64,000 nt of DNA, taken from assembly GCF_032154225.1 (NCBI RefSeq), contig NZ_JALDYF010000001.1:708314-772313 (forward strand), read 5' to 3'. A program made the position numbers and the translations under genes. Origin of the DNA: Psychrobacillus sp032154225. GTDB lineage: Bacteria; Bacillota; Bacilli; Bacillales_A; Planococcaceae. The notes under the pieces were generated by a model. That model made no database searches. It was given only the letters and a program-made list of their open reading frames with translations, and was not told the origin of the DNA. Positions 41,131 through 49,902 of the stretch are shown piece after piece (positions within the stretch are counted from its first letter, which is position 1; the number at the start of each line of letters is the position of its first letter).

Positions 41131-43311
41131 TTACTGATTAATCGTATAAGTCGGCACTTCTTCTGCTCTCATTGGTTTTGAATAATAAAATCCTTGCACA
41201 GAGTGACAATTATGCACTCTTAAGAAATCAATCACTTCTTTATTTTCAACACCTTCAGCTACTACATCTAGCCCTAAACCTTGTCCAATTCGAATAATAG
41301 AAGAAACAATCACTTCATCTCGATTTTCTAAAACTCGCTTCATGAACATTCGGTCTATTTTGAGCGTATGAATCGGCAACTCGCTCAAATATCGGAAATT
41401 CGAAAAGCCTGAACCAAAATCATCCATTGCAATTTTAATCCCTATTTTCGTTATATCTAACAATACATTTGTTAAACGATCTATGTTTTTCATTAATACA
41501 TTTTCCGTAATTTCTATTTCCAAATAATAAGGTGGTAATCCTGTTTCTTCTAACACCGCCTGTAAATTAGTTAGAAAATCATTTTGCTCTAGTTCAGCAG
41601 GACTAATATTAATCGAAATTGTGTTAAATTCAACTCCTAATTTTAACCACTCAACTGCTTGTCTACAAGCTTCTTTCAAAACAAACTTGCCAATCGGAAT
41701 AATCAGTCCAGTTTCTTCGGAGAATGGGATAAAATCATTCGGAGATATAATGCCATCTGATTTTTTATTCCAACGGATTAATGCTTCATAGCCGTCAATC
41801 GTGCCAGTTTGTAAATATACTTTTGGCTGGTACATAAGAAAAAATTCATCATTGTCGAGACCAGCTCGAATATCACTTTCTAATTGAACTTTATTCACAA
41901 ATCCTTCTCTATGTTCTTCCGCAAATAATACAGCATTTCTCTTTCCATTTTCCTTCGACACATTTAAAGCTAAGTCGGCCGAACGGTGTAAGGAATGATA
42001 TGTAGTTCCATCTGTCGGATAATAAGAAATACCAATAGAACAAGAAATATATACTTCCATTTCATCAATGTAAAATGGCAATTCCACTTCTCGAATAAGC
42101 GCTTCCGCAAACTGAAGTGATGAAGTTTCCATTTGGTCTTCATCTATTAAAACGACGAATTCATCTCCGCCGATTCGATAAATCTCCCCACTCGTTTGAA
42201 TGAAGTTATTTATTCTCCTTGTTACTTTTTGTAATAACTTATCTCCGGTTACATGCCCTAAAGAATCATTAATATTTTTAAATCGATCTAAATCCACGTA
42301 GATGAAATGAAACGGATTTTTAGATTTAATCTTCTCTCTTACATCTCTCTCTAAAGCTGCAGTATTCGGTGTGTTTGTTAAATGATCATAATAAGCAAGT
42401 TCGTTTAGTTTTTTGCGCGTCGATTCAAGCTCCGTTATATCATTTCCAAAACCAACTGCTCCGACAACTTCTCCATCTTCCATGACAGGAGATAACGTTA
42501 TATGAATACACTTATTATCCATCCATTCGTTATAAGACACTTCTGTCCCTTTACACACTTCCATCAAATGGATTGTTAATCGATTAGCCATATCTTTTGG
42601 CAATAATGCATTGATTGATTTATAATGGGCTGTACTATTGACTTCGTGTCCATTTTTTGGAGTTTGAATAATCGAGTTTCCTCTTTTAGCTAAAAACTCC
42701 CCTGCAATTTTCCCAGTAAACATGGAAAAAACAAAGCTTCCAAAAGTATCTTTTTCTACTTTAAAAACTAAGTTATTTACTTGATTCACCACTGTTTCAA
42801 AAGAGGAAACAATCGATAGTTGGAGCAACTTTTCTTTTTCTTTCTCCGATGTAATATCAGTTCGGATAGATAAAAAATAAGATTCTTTACTGTTTATGTA
42901 TACAGGTAATATATATGTTTTTACCCAATATAATTCTCCATTTTTTCGTCTATTACAAATTTCACCCGTCCACGGTTCCTCACTTAAAATAGTTGACCAC
43001 ATTTCTTTGAAAAAAGACTTTGGATGGACATTTGAATTGACGATATTATGCGTTTTCCCAACAAGTTCTGATTGGCTATATCCAGAAATTTCAACGAAGC
43101 GATCATTTACGAATAATATTTGCCCTGCTTTATTCGTAACCGCAAAAATCATCGTTTCATTGAAAGCATAATCCATTAATTTCATTTTGAAAAAAGCATT
43201 CTCGAGTTTTTCTTGAAGCGATATGTCTTCTGCTAGTGAGTAATCAAAAATAGCTGTTTTCACTGTATGTAAGAGTTCATCCGAATTTGCATCAAAAATT
43301 GTGTTCATCAT
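41131..43311 (-). CDS. PAS-GGDEF-EAL c-di-GMP enzyme (second)
   Basis: A 726-residue protein: PAS with PAC (about 40-160; VTNKAGQILFVNDRFVEISG, ICNRRKNGELYWVKTYI), a middle PAS-like region (about 170-295), GGDEF (about 300-460) with intact YRIGGDEFVVL, and EAL (about 485-720) with YEALIRWN, NISPAELEQ, EITENVL, DDFGSGFSN and AEGVEN. Both halves look competent, and no RxxD inhibitory site is present. No membrane helix is seen. The ATG at 43311 follows AAAGGA at 10 nt; the GTG at 43332 overlaps that site. Structure differs from the 13145 gene in the GGDEF motif and PAS content. Confidence 0.88.
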   Translation of the reverse strand: MMNTIFDANSDELLHTVKTAIFDYSLAEDISLQEKLENAFFKMKLMDYAFNETMIFAVTNKAGQILFVNDRFVEISGYSQSELVGKTHNIVNSNVHPKSFFKEMWSTILSEEPWTGEICNRRKNGELYWVKTYILPVYINSKESYFLSIRTDITSEKEKEKLLQLSIVSSFETVVNQVNNLVFKVEKDTFGSFVFSMFTGKIAGEFLAKRGNSIIQTPKNGHEVNSTAHYKSINALLPKDMANRLTIHLMEVCKGTEVSYNEWMDNKCIHITLSPVMEDGEVVGAVGFGNDITELESTRKKLNELAYYDHLTNTPNTAALERDVREKIKSKNPFHFIYVDLDRFKNINDSLGHVTGDKLLQKVTRRINNFIQTSGEIYRIGGDEFVVLIDEDQMETSSLQFAEALIREVELPFYIDEMEVYISCSIGISYYPTDGTTYHSLHRSADLALNVSKENGKRNAVLFAEEHREGFVNKVQLESDIRAGLDNDEFFLMYQPKVYLQTGTIDGYEALIRWNKKSDGIISPNDFIPFSEETGLIIPIGKFVLKEACRQAVEWLKLGVEFNTISINISPAELEQNDFLTNLQAVLEETGLPPYYLEIEITENVLMKNIDRLTNVLLDITKIGIKIAMDDFGSGFSNFRYLSELPIHTLKIDRMFMKRVLENRDEVIVSSIIRIGQGLGLDVVAEGVENKEVIDFLRVHNCHSVQGFYYSKPMRAEEVPTYTINQ

Positions 43312-43480
43312 TTCTTTCGATTCCTTTCCCACTGTTCTTTGCCAAAACCATTATAGTTCTTTCGTTCCAATAAAAAATAGAAGTATATTACTATGTATCT
43401 AACATAACATATTTAATATATACGTTGTGTCAAAATCTTCGATATTAATAAAAAATTTCAGTTACTATTTAAAATATAAT

Positions 43481-43517
43481 AAAAAGCATCCACAATCTTG
43501 TAACAATTGTGGATGCT
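43481..43517 (-). terminator. Terminator of the aldehyde dehydrogenase gene
   Basis: AGCATCCACAAT and ATTGTGGATGCT arms, followed by TTTTTA on the minus strand. Confidence 0.9.
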
Positions 43518-43523
43518 GAAAGT

Positions 43524-44912
43524 TTATTTCAATAAAGTCCTTACTAACTTCACCTTATTTTTATATGGCGGGAATACTATATTAACCGGTAATTTCGTAT
43601 TCTTTTTCATAATGGACTTTTGATGTGTAAACAAAGTAAAGCTTGATTCCCCGTGATAAGCTTGCACACCAGAATTTCCTACTCCGCCAAATGGAAGATG
43701 CGCACTACCTGCATGAGAAACTGTATCATTAATACATCCTCCTCCAAATGATAGCTCTTGTAAGAAATAGTTTTGTGCACGTTCATGCTCACTAAACATA
43801 TACGCCGCTAATGGTTTTGGCAACTTACGAATTTGCCTAATGATCGCTGGAAGATCCGTATACGTCATAATTGGCAATATTGGTCCGAAAATTTCATCCT
43901 CCATTACAGGACTTGAAAAACTTATATTGTCTAAAATCGTTGGCTCTATATAAAGATCAGCTCTATCCGTTTTACCACCAAAAATAATTTGCTCTTGTTC
44001 TTTGTCGATTATTGCTTTTAAACGATCGAAATGACGATCATTTACAATCCTACCTAAATCCGTACTTTCTTGAATAGATTCTCCGTAAAATTGATGAATT
44101 GCTTGCTTTACAAGCTCGACAAATTTGTCTTTAATACGTTCCTCCACTAATACATAGTCAGGAGCAATACAGGTTTGACCAGCATTCACTAGTTTCCCCC
44201 ACACAATTCGTTTCGCCGCCACTTCCAAATTAGCTGTATGATCAACAATTGCAGGACTTTTTCCACCTAATTCTAACGCAATTGGTGTCAATCTTTCAGC
44301 AGCTGCTCTCATCACAAGTTTTCCTACATGAACACTGCCCGTGAAAAAGATAAAATCAAATGGCGCATGTATTAACAAAGAAGTTTCTTCTTTTTCTCCT
44401 TCTACTACGCGAATATATCTAGGATCAAATGCTTCCTCCACGATTTTTTTAATAATTTGCATTGTATGAGGTGTCGCTTCTGATGGTTTAATCATCGCAC
44501 AATTCCCACCGATTATTGCTCCCATTAAAGGCTCCATTACTAATTGGAACGGATAATTATACGGACCAATAATTAAAACTGTCCCGTAAGGATCATGGAC
44601 GATAAAACTTTTAGACGGCATTAAAGCAACAGGCGTTTTCACTTGCTCCGGCTCCATCCATTTCTCTACATTTTTTTTCATATACGAAATATTGTCATAC
44701 ACTAGCCCAATTTCTGTTACATATGACTCAAATTCACTTTTTCTTAAATCATCATGTAGCGCTTGAATTACTTCTTTCTCATATTTTTTTATTGTATTTT
44801 TTAATATATCTAATTGATTAATGCGGAATTTTGCAGTTCTCGTTATTCCAGTGTAAAAAAACGCTTGATGCTCTTCTATCATTTCATTCAACTGCTCGGA
44901 ATTAAAATTCAT
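43524..44912 (-). CDS. Class 3 aldehyde dehydrogenase (YwdH-like)
   Basis: A 462-residue NAD(P)-dependent aldehyde dehydrogenase of the short class 3 type. Key residues: Asn in IGPYNYPFQL, Glu in LELGGKSP, catalytic Cys in NAGQTCIAPDY, cofactor motif FFTGSVHVGK and EIFGPILP. A C-terminal hydrophobic-basic tail (NIVFPPYKNKVKLVRTLLK) resembles the membrane-tethering tail of fatty aldehyde dehydrogenases. Likely oxidises medium- or long-chain aldehydes; B. subtilis YwdH is the closest I recall. AAAAGGGGATG precedes the ATG by about 5 nt. Confidence 0.9.
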   Translation of the reverse strand: MNFNSEQLNEMIEEHQAFFYTGITRTAKFRINQLDILKNTIKKYEKEVIQALHDDLRKSEFESYVTEIGLVYDNISYMKKNVEKWMEPEQVKTPVALMPSKSFIVHDPYGTVLIIGPYNYPFQLVMEPLMGAIIGGNCAMIKPSEATPHTMQIIKKIVEEAFDPRYIRVVEGEKEETSLLIHAPFDFIFFTGSVHVGKLVMRAAAERLTPIALELGGKSPAIVDHTANLEVAAKRIVWGKLVNAGQTCIAPDYVLVEERIKDKFVELVKQAIHQFYGESIQESTDLGRIVNDRHFDRLKAIIDKEQEQIIFGGKTDRADLYIEPTILDNISFSSPVMEDEIFGPILPIMTYTDLPAIIRQIRKLPKPLAAYMFSEHERAQNYFLQELSFGGGCINDTVSHAGSAHLPFGGVGNSGVQAYHGESSFTLFTHQKSIMKKNTKLPVNIVFPPYKNKVKLVRTLLK

Positions 44913-45109
44913 CTAAACATCCCCTTTTCTGCTTTAAAATCATTATTTTTCTTAATAAAATCATACTATTCTTTTCTAAAATAGGAAAGAATATTACGTT
45001 TGAATGTGGAGATACTTATATCATAGCCGAATTGATTTTGGACTAATTAGGGCTAGTAGTCTATAAGACTTATTCTCACATGATTATTGATTCATTTTTC
45101 AGTAAACTA

Positions 45110-45136
45110 GTTTATCTTTAATTCTTTTTAGGGTAT
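45110..45136 (+). promoter_or_regulatory. Possible sigma-B-type promoter
   Basis: GTTTAT, 15-bp spacer, GGGTAT resembles the general-stress promoter (GTTTAA, 12-15, GGGTAT) and precedes the 47-residue gene by 42 bp. Confidence 0.4.
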
Positions 45137-45178
45137 ATTTTGTTTAACTTGAAAAAAAGTACAAAGGAGGAAATTAAA

Positions 45179-45322
45179 ATGACTCAAACAGAAACTTGGT
45201 GGGAACCTATTTTTACTGGTGTATTTGAAATGGGTCTAAACAAAGAACGGTTATACGAATTAGACGAAGAAGCCTTTTTATATTTCAAAGAAGTTCAAGA
45301 AGAAACGGAGAGTCCTAATTGA
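45179..45322 (+). CDS. Small acidic protein of unknown function
   Basis: A 47-residue protein (MTQTETWWEPIFTGVFEMGL at the start) starting at an ATG placed 8 nt after AAAGGAGG, a near-ideal site; the in-frame extension to 45140 is therefore unlikely. It is rich in Glu, with two Trp near the start, and ends EETESPN. No family recognised. The strong ribosome site, the following terminator and a stress-type promoter candidate support a real gene. Confidence 0.65.
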   Translation: MTQTETWWEPIFTGVFEMGLNKERLYELDEEAFLYFKEVQEETESPN

Positions 45323-45337
45323 ATATTACCGCCACAT

Positions 45338-45377
45338 AAATCAGCTTTCCCTTACATACAAAGGAAAAGCTGATTTT
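45338..45377. terminator. Bidirectional terminator between convergent genes
   Basis: AAATCAGCTTTCC and GGAAAAGCTGATTTT arms around CTTACATACAAA. Confidence 0.85.
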
Positions 45378-45380
45378 GCA

Positions 45381-46223
45381 TTATTCAATATTTCTCCATA
45401 AATATAAAGCAGCATAACTTAAATAAGGTGACCACTCATCAAAATGAGCGGAAATTTCTTCTTTTGAAGGTTTATTTTCCATTTGCCAAACTTTCTTCAA
45501 TGAATTTTGAAGACCAACGTCCGCAACTGGAAATAAATTTTCTCTACCAAGCCCAAATAGTAAAAAGCTTTCAGCAGTCCACGGGCCAATCCCTCGATAT
45601 TTTGTTAATCGTTTAATGATTGTTTCATCCGTTTCTGTAGATAGCCTTTCTAAATGTAATTCGCCTTCTGCAATCGCAGTTGAAACGCCAATAATATATT
45701 CCGCTTTTCTCGAACTAAATTGCATATTTCTAAGCGTATCCACATCTAGCCTAGCAATATCTTCAGGCTTTGGATATACCCATACTCCCTCTACTTGTCT
45801 ACCAAATGTTTGGACAAATCTAGTAGTAAGCGTTCTTGCAAATGAAAGATTAAGCTGCTGATGAATGATGCTTTTCATGATATTTGCGTATAAAGAAAAG
45901 TCTGTAACAATTGGCGTCCCGTCAAACTTTGTAAATAACCCCTTTAAATTAGTTTCCGCAAAATGGGCAGAAATTGGCTCTAAGCTGCGATTAAAATGAA
46001 AAATAGACATCATTTTTTGGAGCTGCTCATCCGATTCCACTCCTGTAAGAGTAAATGCTGGCTCTTCGAATGTTCCTGTACTTTTGAGCGTAATAATCGA
46101 AGTTTCTAGCGGAATTTTTACTGTTTTATTTTCCAAATCTACAGCATTAAGTGGATCTAATGCTAATCTTGTCATCATCTCTTCGTACTGATATTTAAAC
46201 GGTAATTTTATAAACTGTGTCAA
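45381..46223 (-). CDS. AlkA-type DNA-3-methyladenine glycosylase (YfjP-like)
   Basis: A 280-residue base-excision repair enzyme. The N-terminal beta domain (about 1-90) and HhH-GPD domain (about 105-270) are clear: helix-hairpin-helix LTKYRGIGPWTAESFLLFGL followed by the catalytic Asp in FPVADVGLQ. It removes alkylated purines such as 3-methyladenine. I choose a TTG start at 46223 since GAAAGGGG lies 9 nt upstream; the frame to 46241 overlaps that site. B. subtilis YfjP is a close relative from memory; no ada genes are adjacent. Confidence 0.85.
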   Translation of the reverse strand: MTQFIKLPFKYQYEEMMTRLALDPLNAVDLENKTVKIPLETSIITLKSTGTFEEPAFTLTGVESDEQLQKMMSIFHFNRSLEPISAHFAETNLKGLFTKFDGTPIVTDFSLYANIMKSIIHQQLNLSFARTLTTRFVQTFGRQVEGVWVYPKPEDIARLDVDTLRNMQFSSRKAEYIIGVSTAIAEGELHLERLSTETDETIIKRLTKYRGIGPWTAESFLLFGLGRENLFPVADVGLQNSLKKVWQMENKPSKEEISAHFDEWSPYLSYAALYLWRNIE

Positions 46224-46271
46224 GATTATTACCCCTTTCAACTATATGTTAAACTATGTTTGGTGATGAAA

Positions 46272-46991
46272 ATGAAAAAATGGCTTATTTTACTCCTTGC
46301 CTTCCTGCTAATTGGCTGTGAAGAAATACCAGCAAACGGAGTTACACAAACAACTGGAACAACCGATCAAATTCCAGTAGAGCTTGTAGAAATAACTGAC
46401 GGAGATACAATTAAAATCAAGTATAATGGAAATATTGAAAAAGTACGATACCTGCTTATTGATACCCCCGAAACGAATCATAAAACGCTTGGCAAACAAC
46501 CTTTTGGGGACGATGCAAAAGTACGAAACAAAGAACTGCTAAATAGCGGAGATTTGACGATTGAATTCGATGTCGGCAATAGAGTCGATGATTATGGACG
46601 GATGCTTGCGTATATTTATGTAGATGGAGTTAGCGTACAAGAAACACTTCTTGCGGAAGGACTTGCTCGCGTAGCGTATGTTTTCCCTCCAAATACGAGA
46701 TATTTAGATAATTTCGAAGCTGCATCTGAAGTGGCGAAAGTTGCAAAAATAGGCGTGTGGGAAACAGAAGATTACGTAACATCACGTGGATTTGATGCAT
46801 CGACAATTATTTCGAATAAAACGAATGATGATGTTGATAAAAAATGCGCGATTAAAGGAAATATCAACCAAAAGGGAAATAAAATTTATCATATGCCTGG
46901 TGGAAAAGATTACGACAACACGAATCCAGAGCAGTGGTTTTGTACAGAACAAGAAGCTTTAGAAGCTGGCTTCAAAAAAGCTGGTGCTTAG
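46272..46991 (+). CDS. Thermonuclease-family lipoprotein (YncB-like)
   Basis: A 239-residue precursor with lipoprotein signal (WLILLLAFLLIGC, Cys about residue 16). The SNase fold spans about 35-165 with the catalytic set visible: Asp in ITDGDTIKI, Arg-Asp in VRYLLIDTPET, and Arg in DDYGRMLAYIYV; GKQPFGDDAK is also typical. A C-terminal Cys-containing module (about 190-235; CAIKGNINQKGNKIYHMPGG, PEQWFCTEQEALEAGF) follows. It is a surface-tethered Ca2+-dependent nuclease. The start at 46272, 5 nt after GGTGA, is preferred over upstream TTG/GTG/ATG codons, but the ribosome site is weak. Confidence 0.87.
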   Translation: MKKWLILLLAFLLIGCEEIPANGVTQTTGTTDQIPVELVEITDGDTIKIKYNGNIEKVRYLLIDTPETNHKTLGKQPFGDDAKVRNKELLNSGDLTIEFDVGNRVDDYGRMLAYIYVDGVSVQETLLAEGLARVAYVFPPNTRYLDNFEAASEVAKVAKIGVWETEDYVTSRGFDASTIISNKTNDDVDKKCAIKGNINQKGNKIYHMPGGKDYDNTNPEQWFCTEQEALEAGFKKAGA

Positions 46992-47057
46992 TGTTTTTAA
47001 AGGAGATTGATCGATTGTTCCCAAAGATCGACCGATTCCACCCCCGCCAGCACAAAG

Positions 47058-47096
47058 AATGCCGAAACACTGTGAATTCAGCGTTTCGGCATTTTA
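47058..47096. terminator. Bidirectional terminator
   Basis: AATGCCGAAAC and GTTTCGGCATTTT arms between the convergent nuclease and PgpA genes. Confidence 0.88.
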
Positions 47097-47109
47097 AAAT
47101 TTATTTAGC

Positions 47110-47691
47110 TCAAGTACGAACGCCTTTAATTTTTGACTCTGGTGCCGTTTCTTCTGGAGGAATATCATCAAATGTTTCATTCGCTTCTTCCAAATCTCTT
47201 GTGCGATGCGCTAACCGAGAAGCAGCACTTGCCGCAATACTAGCTACTAAATCATCTAGAAAAGTATGCACACTACCCTCTTTTGTATCAAGCTTCGAAA
47301 TAAGCCCCATTTTATTTTTATCCAAATGTCCAAAAGTCGTAACAGCAATACTTCCATACGTATATACCGACCCAAGTGCAATCGTTTCATCTACACCAAA
47401 TAACCCCTCATCTGATTCCACAATTTGCTGAAGAGGCTGCGATAACATTTTCTTCTCTGCTAACTCATCTAACTCAATACCAACTAAAATGGCATGTTGC
47501 ATTTCTCTTTTTTTCAAAACACTTTTAACCGACTCCATACAATGTTCAATCGTAAGTCCTTTATTATATGGAATTTGCATTTCATATACGATTTTCGCTA
47601 CTTCCTCTATTGTTACGCCGCGTCTTCTTAAAGCTTCATTCGCAGCATTTTCAACCGTTCTTGAATGAACTCTCGATGTCTGTTTATCCAC
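47110..47691 (-). CDS. Phosphatidylglycerophosphatase A family protein (YutG-like)
   Basis: A 193-residue protein starting at GTG 47691 after AAAGGGGAT. The PgpA-family core is recognisable (VDETIALGSVYTYGSIAVTT, DKNKMGLISKLD, VHTFLDDLVASIAASAASR), but there are few hydrophobic helices. That fits the B. subtilis YutG type rather than the E. coli membrane enzyme. Expected reaction: phosphatidylglycerophosphate to phosphatidylglycerol; activity in this subgroup is inferred. The N-terminal half (RRRGVTIEEVAKIVYEMQ) is the low-temperature-requirement C-like part typical of Gram-positive members. Confidence 0.82.
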   Translation of the reverse strand: MDKQTSRVHSRTVENAANEALRRRGVTIEEVAKIVYEMQIPYNKGLTIEHCMESVKSVLKKREMQHAILVGIELDELAEKKMLSQPLQQIVESDEGLFGVDETIALGSVYTYGSIAVTTFGHLDKNKMGLISKLDTKEGSVHTFLDDLVASIAASAASRLAHRTRDLEEANETFDDIPPEETAPESKIKGVRT

Positions 47692-47794
47692 TGTAATTAT
47701 CCCCTTTTTCTAACGTAATAATGTTTATTATACCTCTGTTCATGTATATGTTACAATTTCAGTACAACATGACTGCTAAAAAGGAGGAACAACG

Positions 47795-48514
47795 ATGAAC
47801 CGGGGTGTCGTACAAGATTTAACACTATTTAGCAATGCACTTCAAGAAGAAATGCAATTGCTCATTTATTTACCACCAAATTATTCGCCATTATACAAAT
47901 ATTCCATTCTGATCGCATCCGACGGAAAAGACTATTTTCAACTTGGGAGAATTTCTCGCGTTGCGGATGAATTATACGACCAAAAAGAAATAGAAAACCT
48001 TATTATTGTAGGTGTACCATACAAAAATGTAAAAGATCGCAGAGAAAAATATCATCCTGAAGGCTCTAAACATGAAGCCTATATTCGTTTTCTTGCTCAG
48101 GAATTAGTTCCTTATTTGGATACCAATTATCCAACATATCAAATAGGCATGGGACGTGCATTAATCGGCGATTCTCTTGCCGCAACAGTGTCGTTACTTG
48201 CTGCACTGCAATATCCGAACACATTTGGAAAAGTTATTTTACACTCGCCACTTGTAAATGAGCATGTTTTGTCTAAAATAGAAAACCATAAAGAAATCCA
48301 TGCTTTCTCTCTTTACCATGTTATCGGAAAAGGTGAAACTGCCGTGAAAACGGGAGATGGATTACTTGATTTCCTTACTCCTAATAGGGAAATGCATAAT
48401 TTATTAATAAAAAAAGGATTTTCAACATTCTATGGCGAATTAGATGGAGACCATACTTGGAAGCTTTGGCAGCCAGATATGAAAAGATCCCTACAAAAAA
48501 ATTTCAGCTTGTAG
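47795..48514 (+). CDS. yjcH: YjcH-type esterase
   Basis: A 239-residue alpha/beta hydrolase of the esterase D/Fes-like class: strand LLIYLPPNY, nucleophile elbow IGDSLAA (Ser with Ala at the usual second Gly), and the catalytic His in DGDHTWKLW. It resembles B. subtilis YjcH (about 240 residues). AAAGGAGG stands 7 nt before the ATG. It is followed by yjcG and yjcF in the same orientation, as a likely operon; the substrate is unknown. Confidence 0.88.
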   Translation: MNRGVVQDLTLFSNALQEEMQLLIYLPPNYSPLYKYSILIASDGKDYFQLGRISRVADELYDQKEIENLIIVGVPYKNVKDRREKYHPEGSKHEAYIRFLAQELVPYLDTNYPTYQIGMGRALIGDSLAATVSLLAALQYPNTFGKVILHSPLVNEHVLSKIENHKEIHAFSLYHVIGKGETAVKTGDGLLDFLTPNREMHNLLIKKGFSTFYGELDGDHTWKLWQPDMKRSLQKNFSL

Positions 48515-48572
48515 ATAATTTTGTTATAATGAATATGTGACTAGTTTGACAAATTTGAGGAGGTAATGAAAA

Positions 48573-49088
48573 ATGAAATATGGTATTGTAGCTTTCCCTT
48601 CAAAAAAGGTGCAAGATTTTGCAAATTCTTACAGAAAGCGTTATGATCCTCATTACGCTCTTATAACACCACATATGACTATTAAAGGTGTATTTGAAGC
48701 AGATGAAAATGAAATTAAAATAATTGCCGACAAAGTAGCTAGTATTACCGGTAAACATAAACCATTTACACTAAAAACTACTAAAGTAAGTTCTTTTGCA
48801 CCAGTAACAAATGCGATTTATTTTAATGTAGATCATACAGATGAAATTACTGCCTTACGCGAAGCTTTGCATACAATTGAATATAACGACGAAGAAAATT
48901 ATGCATTTGTACCTCATATTACAATTGCGCAAAAACTTAAATCTAGTGAGCATGATGATATTTATCCTCAGTTAAAAATGATTGGTGCCGAATTCGAAGA
49001 AGAAATCGATCGACTTCATTTGCTATATCAATTAGATGACGGTTCTTGGACAGTATATGAAACATTTAGATTGTCAGGGGATGTATAA
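48573..49088 (+). CDS. yjcG: YjcG, 2H phosphoesterase family
   Basis: A 171-residue protein identical in length to B. subtilis YjcG. The two HxT motifs of the 2H (LigT-like) phosphoesterase fold are HMTIKG (residue 33 area) and HITIAQ (residue 115 area). Family members act on 2',5' or cyclic phosphodiesters; the B. subtilis structure is known but the substrate is not. GAGGAGG precedes the ATG. The gene ends 3 nt before yjcF, implying coupling. Confidence 0.9.
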   Translation: MKYGIVAFPSKKVQDFANSYRKRYDPHYALITPHMTIKGVFEADENEIKIIADKVASITGKHKPFTLKTTKVSSFAPVTNAIYFNVDHTDEITALREALHTIEYNDEENYAFVPHITIAQKLKSSEHDDIYPQLKMIGAEFEEEIDRLHLLYQLDDGSWTVYETFRLSGDV

Positions 49089-49091
49089 TAA

Positions 49092-49535
49092 TTGGTTTTT
49101 GCTAAAATTGTTGAATCTGAAAAAGAATATCAAGATGCGATCAGCATCCGAAGAATAGTATTTGTGGAGGAACAAGATGTACCACTTCATCTTGAACTAG
49201 ACGAGTATGATCAAGGCGCGGTTCACTTTATAGCATATGATGGGGAAACGCCATTTGGTGCAGGAAGAATCCGTGAAATTGACGACCATATAGGAAAAGT
49301 AGAGCGTGTATGTATTTTACCGAGTTACCGAGGTAAAAGTCATGGTAACTTAATGATGCAATGCATGGAAGATTATGCTGCGTCAAAAGGCTTCCATAAG
49401 TTAAAACTCCATGCACAGAGCCATGCTTTAGCATTTTACGAAAAAAGAAATTATACGATTACGTCTCCTGAATTTTTAGATGCCGGTATTCCGCATCGTG
49501 CAATGGAGAAAAACATCGAATTAAAAGAAATATAA
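49092..49535 (+). CDS. yjcF: YjcF, GNAT acetyltransferase
   Basis: A 147-residue GNAT protein starting at a TTG 11 nt after GGGG. Motif FVEEQDVP near the N-terminus and the acetyl-CoA loop VCILPSYRGKSHGNLMM are clear, followed by KLHAQSHALAFYEKRNY. It resembles B. subtilis YjcF (ElaA-like subgroup). The acceptor is unknown. It completes the yjcH-yjcG-yjcF unit, then a strong terminator. Confidence 0.9.
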   Translation: MVFAKIVESEKEYQDAISIRRIVFVEEQDVPLHLELDEYDQGAVHFIAYDGETPFGAGRIREIDDHIGKVERVCILPSYRGKSHGNLMMQCMEDYAASKGFHKLKLHAQSHALAFYEKRNYTITSPEFLDAGIPHRAMEKNIELKEI

Positions 49536-49540
49536 ATAGT

Positions 49541-49575
49541 AAAAGAGGATGATTTTGAAAATCATCCTCTTTTCT
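49541..49575 (+). terminator. Terminator of the yjcHGF unit
   Basis: AAAAGAGGATGATTTT and AAAATCATCCTCTTTT form a nearly loop-free stem. Confidence 0.9.
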
Positions 49576-49579
49576 TATG

Positions 49580-49902
49580 TACAAATAAAATAGATCATGA
49601 GGAGATAGTGATATCCTTATTGAGCACAAGCTCGAATTTCCAAAACTGATTAGTATTAGTTTATATATAAAATAGTTTAGCAGAAAATATTTTTAATTAC
49701 GATTTTCCCGCTAAACTAAAACTTCATATGAAACGAAATGGTTAATTCTATATAGTTAAAGTTAATGTTAAGCGATAGACTTGGAAGCCCATTGAAATCA
49801 AAATTCGTTATGCCCTTCATCCCTTCATGTAAGATAGATAACATTTTATTTGTAGGTATCTTTGTCTTCATGTAGTGCTTTAACAGTAATCATAAACTCA
49901 TT
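49580..49902. other. Gap of about 320 bp without a supported gene
   Basis: AT-rich, with no family A or B sequence. A 43-codon minus-strand ORF starting MLSILHEGMKGIT is open here but has no ribosome site and no recognised relative. Possibly remnant DNA at the 3' side of the transporter gene. Confidence 0.5.

Noticed and set aside
46992..47431. Plus-strand frame after the nuclease gene with AAAGGAG upstream
   Set aside because: Runs through a clear bidirectional terminator and antisense to pgpA; composition is not protein-like.
49680..49850. 43-codon minus-strand ORF (MLSILHEGMKGIT start) plus a short upstream frame
   Set aside because: No ribosome site and no recognisable family; could be remnant DNA but the evidence is too thin.
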